Assembly (NCBI RefSeq): GCF_030405905.1
Contig: NZ_JASATW010000003.1
Coordinates: forward strand, 124,001 to 188,000
DNA: 64,000 nt
From: Sphaerothrix gracilis
GTDB lineage: Bacteria; Cyanobacteriota; Cyanobacteriia; Phormidesmidales; Phormidesmidaceae
Reading direction: 5' to 3'
Shown: positions 31,466 to 40,475 of the stretch, in pieces
Numbering within the stretch: the stretch's first letter is position 1
Layout of the letters: each line of letters opens with the position of its first letter
The notes under the pieces: generated by a model
The model's input: only the letters and a program-made list of their open reading frames with translations
The model's database searches: none
Told to the model about the DNA's origin: nothing
Program-made: the position numbers and the translations under genes

Positions 31466-33088
31466 ATGTTTCGCATTCCGATGCTACTGCTTATGAGTGC
31501 AGCCTGGAGTCTGAGTTTTTGGGGAGTCCCTAAGCGGGCATTGGCTCAGATCCCCCTAACGCAAGCTCAGGTTGAAGCGATTCGCAATCGAGTGGAGCTT
31601 GTGCCTCAGGGGCGTTCGGCTCGCCCCGCGCGGGTGACTGACATTTTAGGAGTTGGCGATGCCTTAAGGACTGCGATCGCCGCGCGGGCAGAACTGCGGT
31701 TCAATGATGGCTCTCTAGCACGGATTGGCGAGCGGGCTACCTTTCGCTTTGTTCCCAATACTCGCAACTTTCGCCTGTCAAACGGAACCGTTTTATTACT
31801 GATTCCACCCGGACGAGGCCGCACCAATATCCAAACCCCAAATGCCGTCACCGGAATTCAGGGTTCAGCTTTGTTCGTTCGCTACGATCCTGAAACCGAT
31901 ACGACTATTATTGGAGCTCTGACTCAAAATCCTTTGGGGCCGATGGTAGCTTCCAACCGAGATGCGTCTGAATTTGTGCCGCTCAACGCCGGCCAGATGG
32001 CGGTAATTCAAGGCAATCAGCCTATTCGCCGCTACCAGTTTGATCTAGATACTTTTTATCAAACCAGTAGCCTAATTGCTGGATTAAATCTGACTCAAAC
32101 ACCTACCGGCGCAGAGGAGTCACCGCTGGCTGCAGTGCAATCAGAAACGGCTGAAGCCTTAGCGGAGCAGAACTTCAGTGAAGATGTTTCAGTTGTGGAA
32201 AACCCTGATTTCATCGATTTAAGCATAGCTGAGTCAGCCGAAACTTCAGCCAATTTAACCGCCAGTGCCGACAGTGCTTCCTTTAATAGGATTGATGCCA
32301 TAGGTGAGTTTGCCACAATCCCTACAGATCCATTCAGTGCCTATGGTGGCGGAGCCACTGCTCAACTGGGTGTTATGGCGATCGCTTCAGAAGGTCTAGC
32401 CACTGATCAAACCGCCCAGCCCGAAGTTCGAGTTGATGTTCCTTCGGGTCTTATTGGCCGCAAGCAGCCTAGGCGTGAGGGGAATATTGTCAGTTCCCCT
32501 AGCTCGCCGACAACGCCTATTAGCCCTAACGCACCGACTAATCCGGTTAATCCTAACGTGCCGGCCAATCCGGTAGTTGTATCGCCCCGACCTGATTCCA
32601 ATCCCTCGACGCCTGTTCAGCCCCCCACCAGCGTTCCTACGCCAACGCCGACGCCGTCCCCCTCCACCCCTGTCGCTTCACCAATGCCGTCGCCTTCGAC
32701 GCCTGTTTCGCCAACGCCGCCCCCCACAACCCCTGTTACTTCGCCAACGCCGCCCCCTTCAACCCCTGTCATCTCCCCAACGCCGCCCCCTTCAACTCCC
32801 ATAGCCTCGCCGTCGCCGTCCCCTTCAACTCCTGTAGGTACCCCTACGCCTGTCACGCCAACACCAATACCTACACCTAACCCGGTACAGCCTCCTACCA
32901 GCGTTCCAGTTCCACCCGTTAGCGTACCGGCTCAGCCGCCCGTGACGACTCCGGTTCCCGCTCCTACCCCTGTGGTGACGCCAGCACCTGAGCCTGTGAT
33001 CGTCGCGCCTCCCCCCACCTCTACGCCCGTCCCCCCAACGCCGCTGTCTCCTAACCCAGCCGTTCAGCAGCCTACCGTGATGCCTTAG
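31466..33088 (+). CDS. FecR-domain exported protein with proline-rich tail
   Basis: A 540-residue protein from the ATG at 31466 (MFRIPMLLLMSAAWSLSFWG...ALAQ signal peptide). The upstream TTG at 31385 is less likely. A FecR-like domain follows: GDALRTAIAARAELRFNDGSLARIGERATFRF, then GTVLLLIPPGRGRTNIQTPNAVTGIQGSALFVRYD. A linker rich in Ala, Glu and Ser leads into about 170 residues of Pro/Thr/Ser, including six units of an 11-residue repeat (SPTPPPSTPVI-like). In cyanobacteria such proteins are periplasmic or wall-spanning and are not tied to a FecA receptor. Pairing with a divergent barrel gene suggests an envelope complex. Confidence 0.82.
   Translation: MFRIPMLLLMSAAWSLSFWGVPKRALAQIPLTQAQVEAIRNRVELVPQGRSARPARVTDILGVGDALRTAIAARAELRFNDGSLARIGERATFRFVPNTRNFRLSNGTVLLLIPPGRGRTNIQTPNAVTGIQGSALFVRYDPETDTTIIGALTQNPLGPMVASNRDASEFVPLNAGQMAVIQGNQPIRRYQFDLDTFYQTSSLIAGLNLTQTPTGAEESPLAAVQSETAEALAEQNFSEDVSVVENPDFIDLSIAESAETSANLTASADSASFNRIDAIGEFATIPTDPFSAYGGGATAQLGVMAIASEGLATDQTAQPEVRVDVPSGLIGRKQPRREGNIVSSPSSPTTPISPNAPTNPVNPNVPANPVVVSPRPDSNPSTPVQPPTSVPTPTPTPSPSTPVASPMPSPSTPVSPTPPPTTPVTSPTPPPSTPVISPTPPPSTPIASPSPSPSTPVGTPTPVTPTPIPTPNPVQPPTSVPVPPVSVPAQPPVTTPVPAPTPVVTPAPEPVIVAPPPTSTPVPPTPLSPNPAVQQPTVMP
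32636..32838 (+). repeat. tandem 33-bp coding repeat
   Basis: About six head-to-tail units of 33 bp (one of 30 bp) encoding SP-x-P-x-PSTPV-type peptides in the FecR protein tail. The units are similar but not identical, with CCAACGCCG and TCAACTCC as constant parts. Length variation between strains is likely. Confidence 0.75.
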
Positions 33089-33284
33089 TTTTCCTGTGAA
33101 GTAGGCGGATCAAACTATTCGTAGAATAGGTAAAGCCCTCCAGGCATGGCGGCGCTAAAGCGACAGCGTAACCCATGCGGGTGTTGGCTTCGTTCTTCAA
33201 CCGCAACCTAGATCTACTCCTGTTTAACTGCGCCTATCTACTTACACGCCAAGGTCAGTGCCAGGTCGGTGTGAGTCAAAAGCT

Positions 33285-35708
33285 TCAGGCAGTCTCATCA
33301 GTATCAGCCGTCTGGCCGTCTCCATATTGGTGAATCCAGTCGGAGGGCAGCATTTCTGTAGATGGCTCGTCCAGTCTGCCGGAATTGAGGCTAGAGGAAT
33401 AGGCTTCGATCACGACCTGACTTTGAGGCGGCGGTGCCAGTTGGGGCGTGACAAGTTCTGCCTGGGGGAGCTGCTCTGGCTGAATTTCTGCTAGGTCTTG
33501 GAGAATGTCTTGAACTATGCGATAGCGCTGGCTAAAGTCGTAGCGCGTCATCTGCTGCAGAACCTTGGCTAGCTGGGAGTTGAGATTTTCTACTTTGTGG
33601 GTCCAGACTATTTCTCCTAGCTGATCTCGCTGGAGGATTTGCGGCAGCGTTCCGGTTAGCGCTTCAATAGCCGTAATGCCAAGGGCATAGATGTCACTGC
33701 CGAAGTTAGGAATTCCGGCAGATTGTTCGCTGGGCATGTATCCCTGAGTCCCAATGCCGATGGTAGATGTGACGCGGGCACTGGTATTAGTTAGCCGATT
33801 AGAAATTTGTTTGACAGCGCCGAAATCAATCAGAACTAAGCGATTATCGTGGTGACGGCGAATGATATTAGAGGGTTTGATATCTCTGTGAATGACCCCT
33901 TCGCTGTGTACGAAGGCAATAACTGGCAGCAAGTCCATGAGCATGGCATAGACCTCAGCCTGTGAGAGCACTTTGCGCTGGTCGAGTTCGCGGCGCAGCA
34001 CCGTTCCTTCGATCATTTCCTGCACGAGATAAAAAGACTGATTGGCCTCAAAGTAGGCCAGTAGTCGAGGAATCTGATCGTGTTGACCTAGTTTTTCCAG
34101 GGTTTCAGCTTCACCTGTGAAGAGCCGCTGGGCTAGGTGATGCATCTTGGGGTTGTCGCTGACAATCTTGAGCTGTTTGACCACGCAGGTAGGGTAGTGA
34201 GGTCGCTGTAGGTCATGAGCCACGTAGGTTTCACCAAAGCCACCAGAGCCTAAAAGCTTCATCACCTGGTAGCGATCGCCCAAAACCTTGCCAATTACCT
34301 GAGCTTCTCGCACTTCTAGCAGGTCTTGAAACTCATCCTGCTGGCTGATAATCTCCTGCACGATGGGTGAGGTGACATACTGGGCCAGGGTGCTGCGGAG
34401 CTTTTGCTTCTTGAACTGATCGCCCACCAGGCTGGCAAAAAGGCTGGAACTGCCAATGACGGCGATCGCTAGAGCCGGAGACGTGATCGGGATAAATAGA
34501 TTAAAGGCTACGAAGCAGCCAAATCCCAGCGTAATCCATACCAAGATGGCACCACCAGTACACAAGACACGGATGAGCGGGCGGCGGCAGCGGCTGAGCA
34601 AAATACCAAAAACGGCGCCAACAATGAGGACACTGCTGCCTCGCTGCCAGGGCTGATCGGATAGCACCCAAACACTTTTACCCTGCTGCAGGGTGGCTAA
34701 ATCATTCGCCAAAATCTCCAGTCCTGACATCGGTTCTGGATAGAACAGACTTTTAGAGAAAGGAGCCGCATGAAAGTCCTGATGTAGCTGGGCCGTTGAG
34801 CCAATTAGGACAATTTTGTTCTTAAAGTAAGCGCCAGAGTCTAGCTTATTGCGCCAAGGGTCTTCGTCTATGACATACCAAAAGGGAATTTGCTCAAAGG
34901 TTTTAGCCGGGCCGTGAAAGTAAATGTGTTCGCCCTTAATAGGCGGATAGTCAATCTGGGCCGCTTTCAAGGTAGCTTCGGCAAAGCTAAGCGCCGAGGT
35001 GATAGCGTCAGTGAGTTCGCTCATCTGATCTAAATCCGCGTTGCGCTGAGCTTGCTCCTGAATAAACTGCCGTCCTTGGCGATGAATGCGGCTGTCTGTT
35101 TCCAGCGGAAAGTGAATCGCACCGACCTGAATAGGCGTGTCTAGAAGTTCGGGTAGGGGCAGAGTTGGCTTAGTTACCTGTCCCTGGGCCATGTCGATTT
35201 CGCCATAGGTGGCAGCTAGCACAACGCGATCGCCGTAGCGCTGGAGTACCGAGGCCAAAGCCTGATCATCAGCAGGGCCATAGCTGCTCGGTAGCGATAT
35301 CACAATATCTAGGGCTACCGCCCTGGCTCCGGCAGATAAAAGTTTTTCCAGCGCGATCGCATAGGCCCGGCGCTGCCAAGGCCATTGCTGAATCGGTTCT
35401 AAGTCATCATAGGCTGCCGGATCGCTGAGATAGTGTTCACCCTGACTCAGGGATTCATCGTCAATCGTTAGCAGCACAATATCCGGCGGTGGGGCAACGG
35501 GGCCTCTCAGTTCAAAGAACAGGGTTTGACTTTGATACTCCAACAGCTTGATCAGCGGCGCATCGAAAAAGGCTGCTGCCGCCACCAAGAGCAGCCAAAA
35601 ACCGGTAAACCAATAAGTCCAGCGCGATAGCTCTAAGCTAAGCCCAGAGCGAGTTGAGCGACTGTTTTTGGGAGTAGAGGCTGGCTTTGGTTTGGAAGAA
35701 ACTGTCAT
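33285..35708 (-). CDS. CHASE2-sensor Ser/Thr protein kinase
   Basis: An 807-residue membrane kinase. Order: a short cytoplasmic head, TM1 near 32-50, an extracytoplasmic CHASE2 domain (about 55-345, with DIVLLTIDDESL, WPWQRRAYAIALEKL and FKNKIVLIGSTAQLHQD), three TM helices near 350-430, then a Hanks-type kinase (about 478-745). Kinase motifs: LLGSGGFGETYVAHD, the VVKQL lysine, HRDIKPSNII and LIDFGAVKQ, and a TIGIGTQGYMPSEQ activation region; all catalytic residues are intact. The tail is Gln/Pro-rich. CHASE2 kinases are common in cyanobacteria. The stimulus is unknown. Confidence 0.92.
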   Translation of the reverse strand: MTVSSKPKPASTPKNSRSTRSGLSLELSRWTYWFTGFWLLLVAAAAFFDAPLIKLLEYQSQTLFFELRGPVAPPPDIVLLTIDDESLSQGEHYLSDPAAYDDLEPIQQWPWQRRAYAIALEKLLSAGARAVALDIVISLPSSYGPADDQALASVLQRYGDRVVLAATYGEIDMAQGQVTKPTLPLPELLDTPIQVGAIHFPLETDSRIHRQGRQFIQEQAQRNADLDQMSELTDAITSALSFAEATLKAAQIDYPPIKGEHIYFHGPAKTFEQIPFWYVIDEDPWRNKLDSGAYFKNKIVLIGSTAQLHQDFHAAPFSKSLFYPEPMSGLEILANDLATLQQGKSVWVLSDQPWQRGSSVLIVGAVFGILLSRCRRPLIRVLCTGGAILVWITLGFGCFVAFNLFIPITSPALAIAVIGSSSLFASLVGDQFKKQKLRSTLAQYVTSPIVQEIISQQDEFQDLLEVREAQVIGKVLGDRYQVMKLLGSGGFGETYVAHDLQRPHYPTCVVKQLKIVSDNPKMHHLAQRLFTGEAETLEKLGQHDQIPRLLAYFEANQSFYLVQEMIEGTVLRRELDQRKVLSQAEVYAMLMDLLPVIAFVHSEGVIHRDIKPSNIIRRHHDNRLVLIDFGAVKQISNRLTNTSARVTSTIGIGTQGYMPSEQSAGIPNFGSDIYALGITAIEALTGTLPQILQRDQLGEIVWTHKVENLNSQLAKVLQQMTRYDFSQRYRIVQDILQDLAEIQPEQLPQAELVTPQLAPPPQSQVVIEAYSSSLNSGRLDEPSTEMLPSDWIHQYGDGQTADTDETA

Positions 35709-36160
35709 CGGCGGCTGAGCGTCCCCCTGAATAGGATTAATTTTTGAAAGCCAATATATTCCTGAGATTCCGAGTAAAAGTGCCTATAATAGTTAAAGAT
35801 ATGTTTAAAACTATTCACATTTGACCGTCATATCGTAAAACTTACGTCTTTAATTCAGTCAGCTTATTGAAAAATTCTCTCTAAATAATAGCTTCATCTT
35901 GATTAACAGCTTGACAACTAGCAGCCTGCTCTAGCTGCTGGGGTATCTAACTGTCTAAGCAAAAATTCTAACCTTTTGGCTCTAGGCTGACCGCAGGGTC
36001 GCTCAGCTTACAGTAGAAAACTTAATTGTTTTCTTAAGGATGGCATTTTTTCAAGATGCTGGGTTACTAACTTCTTGTTAACTGGCGGGATTTAAGTCAT
36101 TAGTAAGCCCGTATTAAAAATAATTAATCTGTCACCTAAATTAAAATTATTTCTTTATTT
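35709..36160. promoter_or_regulatory. AT-rich divergent region between the kinase and NYN genes
   Basis: 450 bases with no plausible gene. One clear hairpin, AGAAAAC/GTTTTCT (36015-36034), is followed by TTAAGG, and long T- and A-rich runs lead up to the NYN start. Promoters for both genes are expected, but no boxes are called. Confidence 0.35.
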
Positions 36161-36685
36161 ATGGCTAGTCATTCTTTAGATCGTCTTTCCATATTTGTCG
36201 ATGGCAACAATATGTTCTATGCCCAGCAGAAGAATGGCTGGTTTTTTGACCCTAAAAAGGTTTTAGAGTATTTTGTGACCGAGCTAGAAGGCACTACTTT
36301 GGTCAATGCCTTTTGGTATACCGGACTGAAAGATCCGCAGGATCAGCGAGGCTTTCGAGACGCCTTGATTAGTCTAGGCTACACGGTTCGCACTAAAATC
36401 CTCAAAGAATATTACGACGACAATTCAGGCCGCTATTCCCAAAAAGCGAATCTGGACATTGAAATTGTGGTGGATATGTTCAATACAGTTGAGCAGTACG
36501 ACCGAGTGGTATTGTTCAGCGGCGATGGCGACTTTGAGCGGGCCATTGAGCTGCTGCGATCTAAGAACACGCACATTACCGTCGTTTCCACTGAAGGCAT
36601 GATTGCGAGAGAACTACGCAATGCCACCGATCGCTACATTGACCTAAACGATATCCGACTCTACATAGAGAAGTCTGATAGCTGA
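36161..36685 (+). CDS. NYN-domain (LabA/DUF88-like) protein
   Basis: A 174-residue single-domain protein of the NYN/PIN-like fold. Acidic metal-site residues are visible: IFVDGNNMFY with Asp14, DIEIVVDMF near 100-108, and FSGDGDFERAIELL near 123-136. NYN proteins are predicted or shown RNases. The cyanobacterial LabA group includes a clock-output regulator in Synechococcus, but this shorter single-domain protein need not share that role. A GACAG-CTCC/GGAGCTGTC hairpin follows the stop. Confidence 0.85.
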   Translation: MASHSLDRLSIFVDGNNMFYAQQKNGWFFDPKKVLEYFVTELEGTTLVNAFWYTGLKDPQDQRGFRDALISLGYTVRTKILKEYYDDNSGRYSQKANLDIEIVVDMFNTVEQYDRVVLFSGDGDFERAIELLRSKNTHITVVSTEGMIARELRNATDRYIDLNDIRLYIEKSDS

Positions 36686-36792
36686 CAGGCTCCAAAACGA
36701 AAAGGAGCTGTCAAGATTAGTTGATAAATAACCAAAAGCCAGGGTCTAAAATAAACAGAGTTGCTTCCTGTCTATTGAGAGCTGAAGATCCT

Positions 36793-38430
36793 ATGAGTCA
36801 ACAACCGAGTCCTGAGCGGATTTTAATCTTTGATACTACCCTGCGAGACGGTGAACAGTCACCAGGCGCTACGCTAAACGTTGATGAGAAGCTGACAATC
36901 GCGCGGCAACTAGCTCGACTCGGCGTTGACATTATTGAGGCGGGCTTTCCTTTTGCTAGCCCCGGTGATTTTGAAGCGGTGCAAAAAATTGCAGCAGCGG
37001 TCGGTACGGAGACAGGACCTACCATCTGCGGTCTGGCCAGAGCTACTCAGCAAGATATTGAGGCGGCGGCTAAGGCGATCGCCCCGGCGGCCAAAGGTCG
37101 CATCCATACCTTCATTGCCACCTCCGATATTCACATGCAGCACAAGCTGCGCAAGTCACGGCAGGACGTACTGGCGATCGCGGCGGAAATGGTAGCCTAT
37201 GCCAAGTCTTTCACCCCCGATGTGGAATTTTCGCCGGAAGATGCCGGACGTTCTGAGCCAGAGTTTCTCTACCAGGTGCTAGAACGGGCGATCGCGGCTG
37301 GCGCAACTACGGTCAACATTCCTGATACGGTGGGCTACTTGACGCCCAGCGAGTTTGGCGGCCTGATTCGCGGCATCAAGGAAAATGTACCCAATATTGA
37401 TCAGGCCATCATTTCAGTCCACGGTCACAATGACTTAGGTTTAGCCGTGGCTAATTTTCTAGAAGCGGTCAAGAACGGGGCGCGGCAGCTCGAATGCACG
37501 ATCAACGGCATTGGCGAACGGGCGGGGAATGCGGCTCTGGAAGAACTGGTGATGGCGCTGTACGTGCGCCGCCAGTTTTATAACCCGTTCCTGGGCCGCT
37601 CCGCTGATTCCGAAGAACCGCTGACCAACATTGACTCCCAGCAGATCTACAAAACCTCTCGCCTCGTCTCTAACCTGACCGGAATGCTGGTGCAGCCCAA
37701 CAAGGCCATCGTGGGAGCGAACGCCTTTGCGCATGAATCGGGCATTCACCAGGACGGCGTGCTGAAGAACCGCCTCACCTACGAAATTATGGACGCCCAG
37801 TCCATCGGCCTCAACGACAACCTGATTGTGTTGGGCAAGCACTCTGGGCGCAATGCCTTCCGCTCGCGGCTGCGGGAACTGGGCTACGAGCTAGCGGATC
37901 AGGAGCTTAACCGCGCTTTTATCCGCTTTAAAGAGGTGGCCGATAAGAAAAAAGAAATCAGCGATCGCGACATTGAAGCGATTGTCAATGATGAAACCCT
38001 CCAGGCCCCAGAGCATTTTCATCTAGAGCTGGTGCAGGTTTCCTGCGGCGATCATGCTAAACCCACGGCTACCGTCACGCTGAGAACGCCGGATGGTACC
38101 GAACTGACCGATGCCGCCATCGGCACTGGCCCAGTCGATGCGGTCTATAAAGCGGTTAACCGCGTGGTGGATATTCCCAATGAGCTAATTGAATACTCGG
38201 TGCAGTCTGTTACCGCTGGTATTGACGCCATTGGTGAGGTGACAATTCGGCTGCGGTACGGCGATCGCCTGTTCTCTGGTCATGCCGCCAATACCGATAT
38301 TGTGGTGGCCTCAACCCAGGCCTATATCAATGCGCTCAATCGGCTTTACGCAGCGATGCAGCAGGGGGCTAGCCTCCATCCTCAACGAGAGGAAATGTTA
38401 GCAGCCAGCGCCGAACGGACTGCAGTTTAG
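36793..38430 (+). CDS. leuA: 2-isopropylmalate synthase
   Basis: First committed enzyme of leucine biosynthesis: condenses acetyl-CoA with 2-ketoisovalerate. From the ATG at 36793 the product is 545 residues. Seen: the DTTLRDGEQSPGATL signature at the N-terminus, metal-binding HGHNDLGLAVANF, GERAGNAALEELVMAL, the FAHESGIHQDGVLKN subdomain, and a C-terminal regulatory domain (about 400-545) that gives leucine feedback. The frame also opens at a TTG at 36721, but those 24 residues are atypical. Expressed alone, as usual in cyanobacteria. Confidence 0.95.
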   Translation: MSQQPSPERILIFDTTLRDGEQSPGATLNVDEKLTIARQLARLGVDIIEAGFPFASPGDFEAVQKIAAAVGTETGPTICGLARATQQDIEAAAKAIAPAAKGRIHTFIATSDIHMQHKLRKSRQDVLAIAAEMVAYAKSFTPDVEFSPEDAGRSEPEFLYQVLERAIAAGATTVNIPDTVGYLTPSEFGGLIRGIKENVPNIDQAIISVHGHNDLGLAVANFLEAVKNGARQLECTINGIGERAGNAALEELVMALYVRRQFYNPFLGRSADSEEPLTNIDSQQIYKTSRLVSNLTGMLVQPNKAIVGANAFAHESGIHQDGVLKNRLTYEIMDAQSIGLNDNLIVLGKHSGRNAFRSRLRELGYELADQELNRAFIRFKEVADKKKEISDRDIEAIVNDETLQAPEHFHLELVQVSCGDHAKPTATVTLRTPDGTELTDAAIGTGPVDAVYKAVNRVVDIPNELIEYSVQSVTAGIDAIGEVTIRLRYGDRLFSGHAANTDIVVASTQAYINALNRLYAAMQQGASLHPQREEMLAASAERTAV

Positions 38431-38472
38431 CGGTTTCAGCCAGTTGGGAGCCTGTATCGACCCTGCAGATTT

Positions 38473-38492
38473 GGGCGGTTTGCGAACCGCCC
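38473..38492. terminator. GC-rich hairpin between convergent genes
   Basis: GGGCGGTT pairs with AACCGCCC around a TGCG loop. It sits between the ends of leuA and the binding-protein gene, with only a short T stretch on the minus-strand side, so termination is probable but not certain. Confidence 0.55.
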
Positions 38493-38523
38493 TGACGGTA
38501 GCTAACGAGGTCGCTGCGCAGCC

Positions 38524-40245
38524 TTAAGGGCGTCGCCAGTCGGCGATATTCCAGGTATGTAAATCCCAGGGAGTGATCTCTACCCCCTCTAGCTGGCCGC
38601 CCACCGCATCGGCATCGGCCCGATGCACAATGGGCAGCACGACCGCTTCATTCACTAGCAGATCGTTCATTTGCATGAACAGCTCGCGGCGGGTTTCTGG
38701 GTCTAGCTCTGCAGTAGACTGCTGCCACAGGTCGTCGTAGGCCGGATTGCAGTAGCGGGGATAGTTTTGCTTTGACCAGTTGTTCTCTTTTTGGGCAATC
38801 TCGCCGCAGGTGTAGGTCTTCATGTAGGCACCGGGGTCAGGGTTGGTGTTGCCGGTGGTGAACATTTGCATGTCAGCGTAGAAATGCTCAATAGTCTCCG
38901 TGCTGGCCGGATCGCCGGAAAAGAAAATGGTGGGATCAACGCTTTTCAGCTCTACTTCTACGCCAATAGACTCTAGAGACTGCTTGATAATTTCCTGCGT
39001 CTTCTGTCGTACCGGATTCACTGAAGTCTGAAACAGCACTGACATTTCCACGCCGTCTTTGTCGCGGATGCCGTCGCCGTTGGTGTCCTGCCAGCCCGCC
39101 CTGTCCAATAGCTCAGCCGCCGCTTCTAAGTCATACACGTAGTCGGTACTGTCAGAATTAAACTGCTCTGGCGCGACGAGGAAATTAGCTGTGGGTCGGC
39201 CCGTTGGCCCGTAAAGCTGTTCGGCAATGGTTTCGCGATCGATCGCCAAATTAAACGCCTGCCGCACCTGCGGATCGGTAAAAAACGGGTGAGGAAACTC
39301 AACGCTGGATCGCTCCCCATCGGCGGTAGCCTGGTTCGGATCGGTGAAGTTCAGCTCAATCCGCTCGGCCAAAGCGCCATACCCGGCCACCACTTCTCCC
39401 GCGCCGGCGGCTTCAAGCTGTTTGAGAATCGGGGCTTCCACCTGAATGTTGTAGGCAAAATCAGCATCCCCGGTTTGCAGCACCGCCCGCGCCGCTGAGG
39501 TGGCATCGCCGCCGCCTTTTAGCTCTACCTGCTCAAACGCAAGCTGGTCGGCTTCCCGGTAGTTGGGGTTGGGTTCATAGATCACCATGTCCCCCGGCCT
39601 GAACTCGGTCACCTGATAGGGGCCAGTGCCGACGGGCATTAGATTGGCCGGGGCTTCCCGGGCCTGAGTGCCTAAATAATCTTGATATAAATGCTGGGGC
39701 AGGATCATGCCCTCAGTCCCGGTGAAAACCAGAAACCAGGCCGGATTCGTTTCTGTGAAGTTGATCTGCACCGTATAGTCATCTAGTGCCTCGACGCTCT
39801 CAATCACCTCATAGGTACCGGCTGTGGTGCTACCGGTTTCCGGATCGGTAATGAATTCGTAGGTGAAAACTACGTCTTCAGCGGTAAAAGGCTCGCCGTC
39901 TGACCAGGTGACGTCTTCTTTCAGCTTCCAGGTAACCGATCTCCCGTCTGCGGCGACGCCGCCATTTTCCAATGTGGGAGCTTCTGCCGCTAGGAAGGGG
40001 ACTAAGTTCCCTTCGGGGTCAAAGCTGGCGAGCGGTTCTAACGTGATGCGGCTGGCCTCAGCATCCTTGAAGCCGCTGGAAAGGTGGGGATTCAAGATGG
40101 TGGGGGCTTGCCAGTAGAGCAGTCTGAGAGTGCTATCTGCCGCCGTCTGAGAGAAGACAGCTGATTCAGAAGCAGGGCGATCGCCGCCGCCACAGCCCGC
40201 TAACAGCAACAGACTCAATCCTAAAAACGCACGCAGTCGCATCAT
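38524..40245 (-). CDS. oligopeptide/dipeptide-type ABC transporter substrate-binding lipoprotein
   Basis: A 573-residue SBP_bac_5 family protein. The N-terminus has a lipoprotein signal with LLLLAGC (Cys18), then a flexible Asp/Ser stretch. Family features: LRLLYWQAPTILNPHLSSGFKD, WKLKEDVTWSDGEPFTAEDVVFTYEF (the family signature region), GTGPYQVTEFRPGDMVIYEPNPNYR and VRQAFNLAIDRETIAEQLYG. It would deliver peptides or similar solutes to DppBC/OppBC-like permeases, none of which are adjacent. The true ligand is undetermined. Confidence 0.92.
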   Translation of the reverse strand: MMRLRAFLGLSLLLLAGCGGGDRPASESAVFSQTAADSTLRLLYWQAPTILNPHLSSGFKDAEASRITLEPLASFDPEGNLVPFLAAEAPTLENGGVAADGRSVTWKLKEDVTWSDGEPFTAEDVVFTYEFITDPETGSTTAGTYEVIESVEALDDYTVQINFTETNPAWFLVFTGTEGMILPQHLYQDYLGTQAREAPANLMPVGTGPYQVTEFRPGDMVIYEPNPNYREADQLAFEQVELKGGGDATSAARAVLQTGDADFAYNIQVEAPILKQLEAAGAGEVVAGYGALAERIELNFTDPNQATADGERSSVEFPHPFFTDPQVRQAFNLAIDRETIAEQLYGPTGRPTANFLVAPEQFNSDSTDYVYDLEAAAELLDRAGWQDTNGDGIRDKDGVEMSVLFQTSVNPVRQKTQEIIKQSLESIGVEVELKSVDPTIFFSGDPASTETIEHFYADMQMFTTGNTNPDPGAYMKTYTCGEIAQKENNWSKQNYPRYCNPAYDDLWQQSTAELDPETRRELFMQMNDLLVNEAVVLPIVHRADADAVGGQLEGVEITPWDLHTWNIADWRRP

Positions 40246-40367
40246 CGCTAAAATTAAAACGATTAGGGCCAGATAGCCCGGTTGTAGATGGCTATTAGCT
40301 TAGCAGCTAACCTCAGGTTCTAGCTGCTCTGGCGATCGCTCTAGCGTGGATTAAACCCAAGAGGTCA

Positions 40368-40475
40368 ATGCCAGAAGATATCGTTCCTTTTTTAATCGGC
40401 GTCGGCTTGCTCGTTGCCTACCTGATCTTTTCTGCTGCCACTGAAATGGGTACCCGCTGGCCGAGGCGCAAGTGA
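40368..40475 (+). CDS. candidate 35-residue single-pass membrane protein
   Basis: Begins MPEDIVPFLIGVGLLVAYLI and ends TRWPRRK. One hydrophobic helix (about residues 5-24) is flanked by acidic residues outside and a basic tail inside. AAGAGG precedes the ATG by 3 bases. The 3' half overlaps the end of the convergent membrane protein gene. It is the size and shape of small photosynthetic or respiratory subunits, but it matches none that I recall. Coding status is uncertain. Confidence 0.4.
   Translation: MPEDIVPFLIGVGLLVAYLIFSAATEMGTRWPRRK

Noticed and set aside
36333..36343. ATCCGCAGGAT, matching the HTH-region palindrome
   Set aside because: A single copy inside the NYN gene; about four chance matches are expected in 64 kb.
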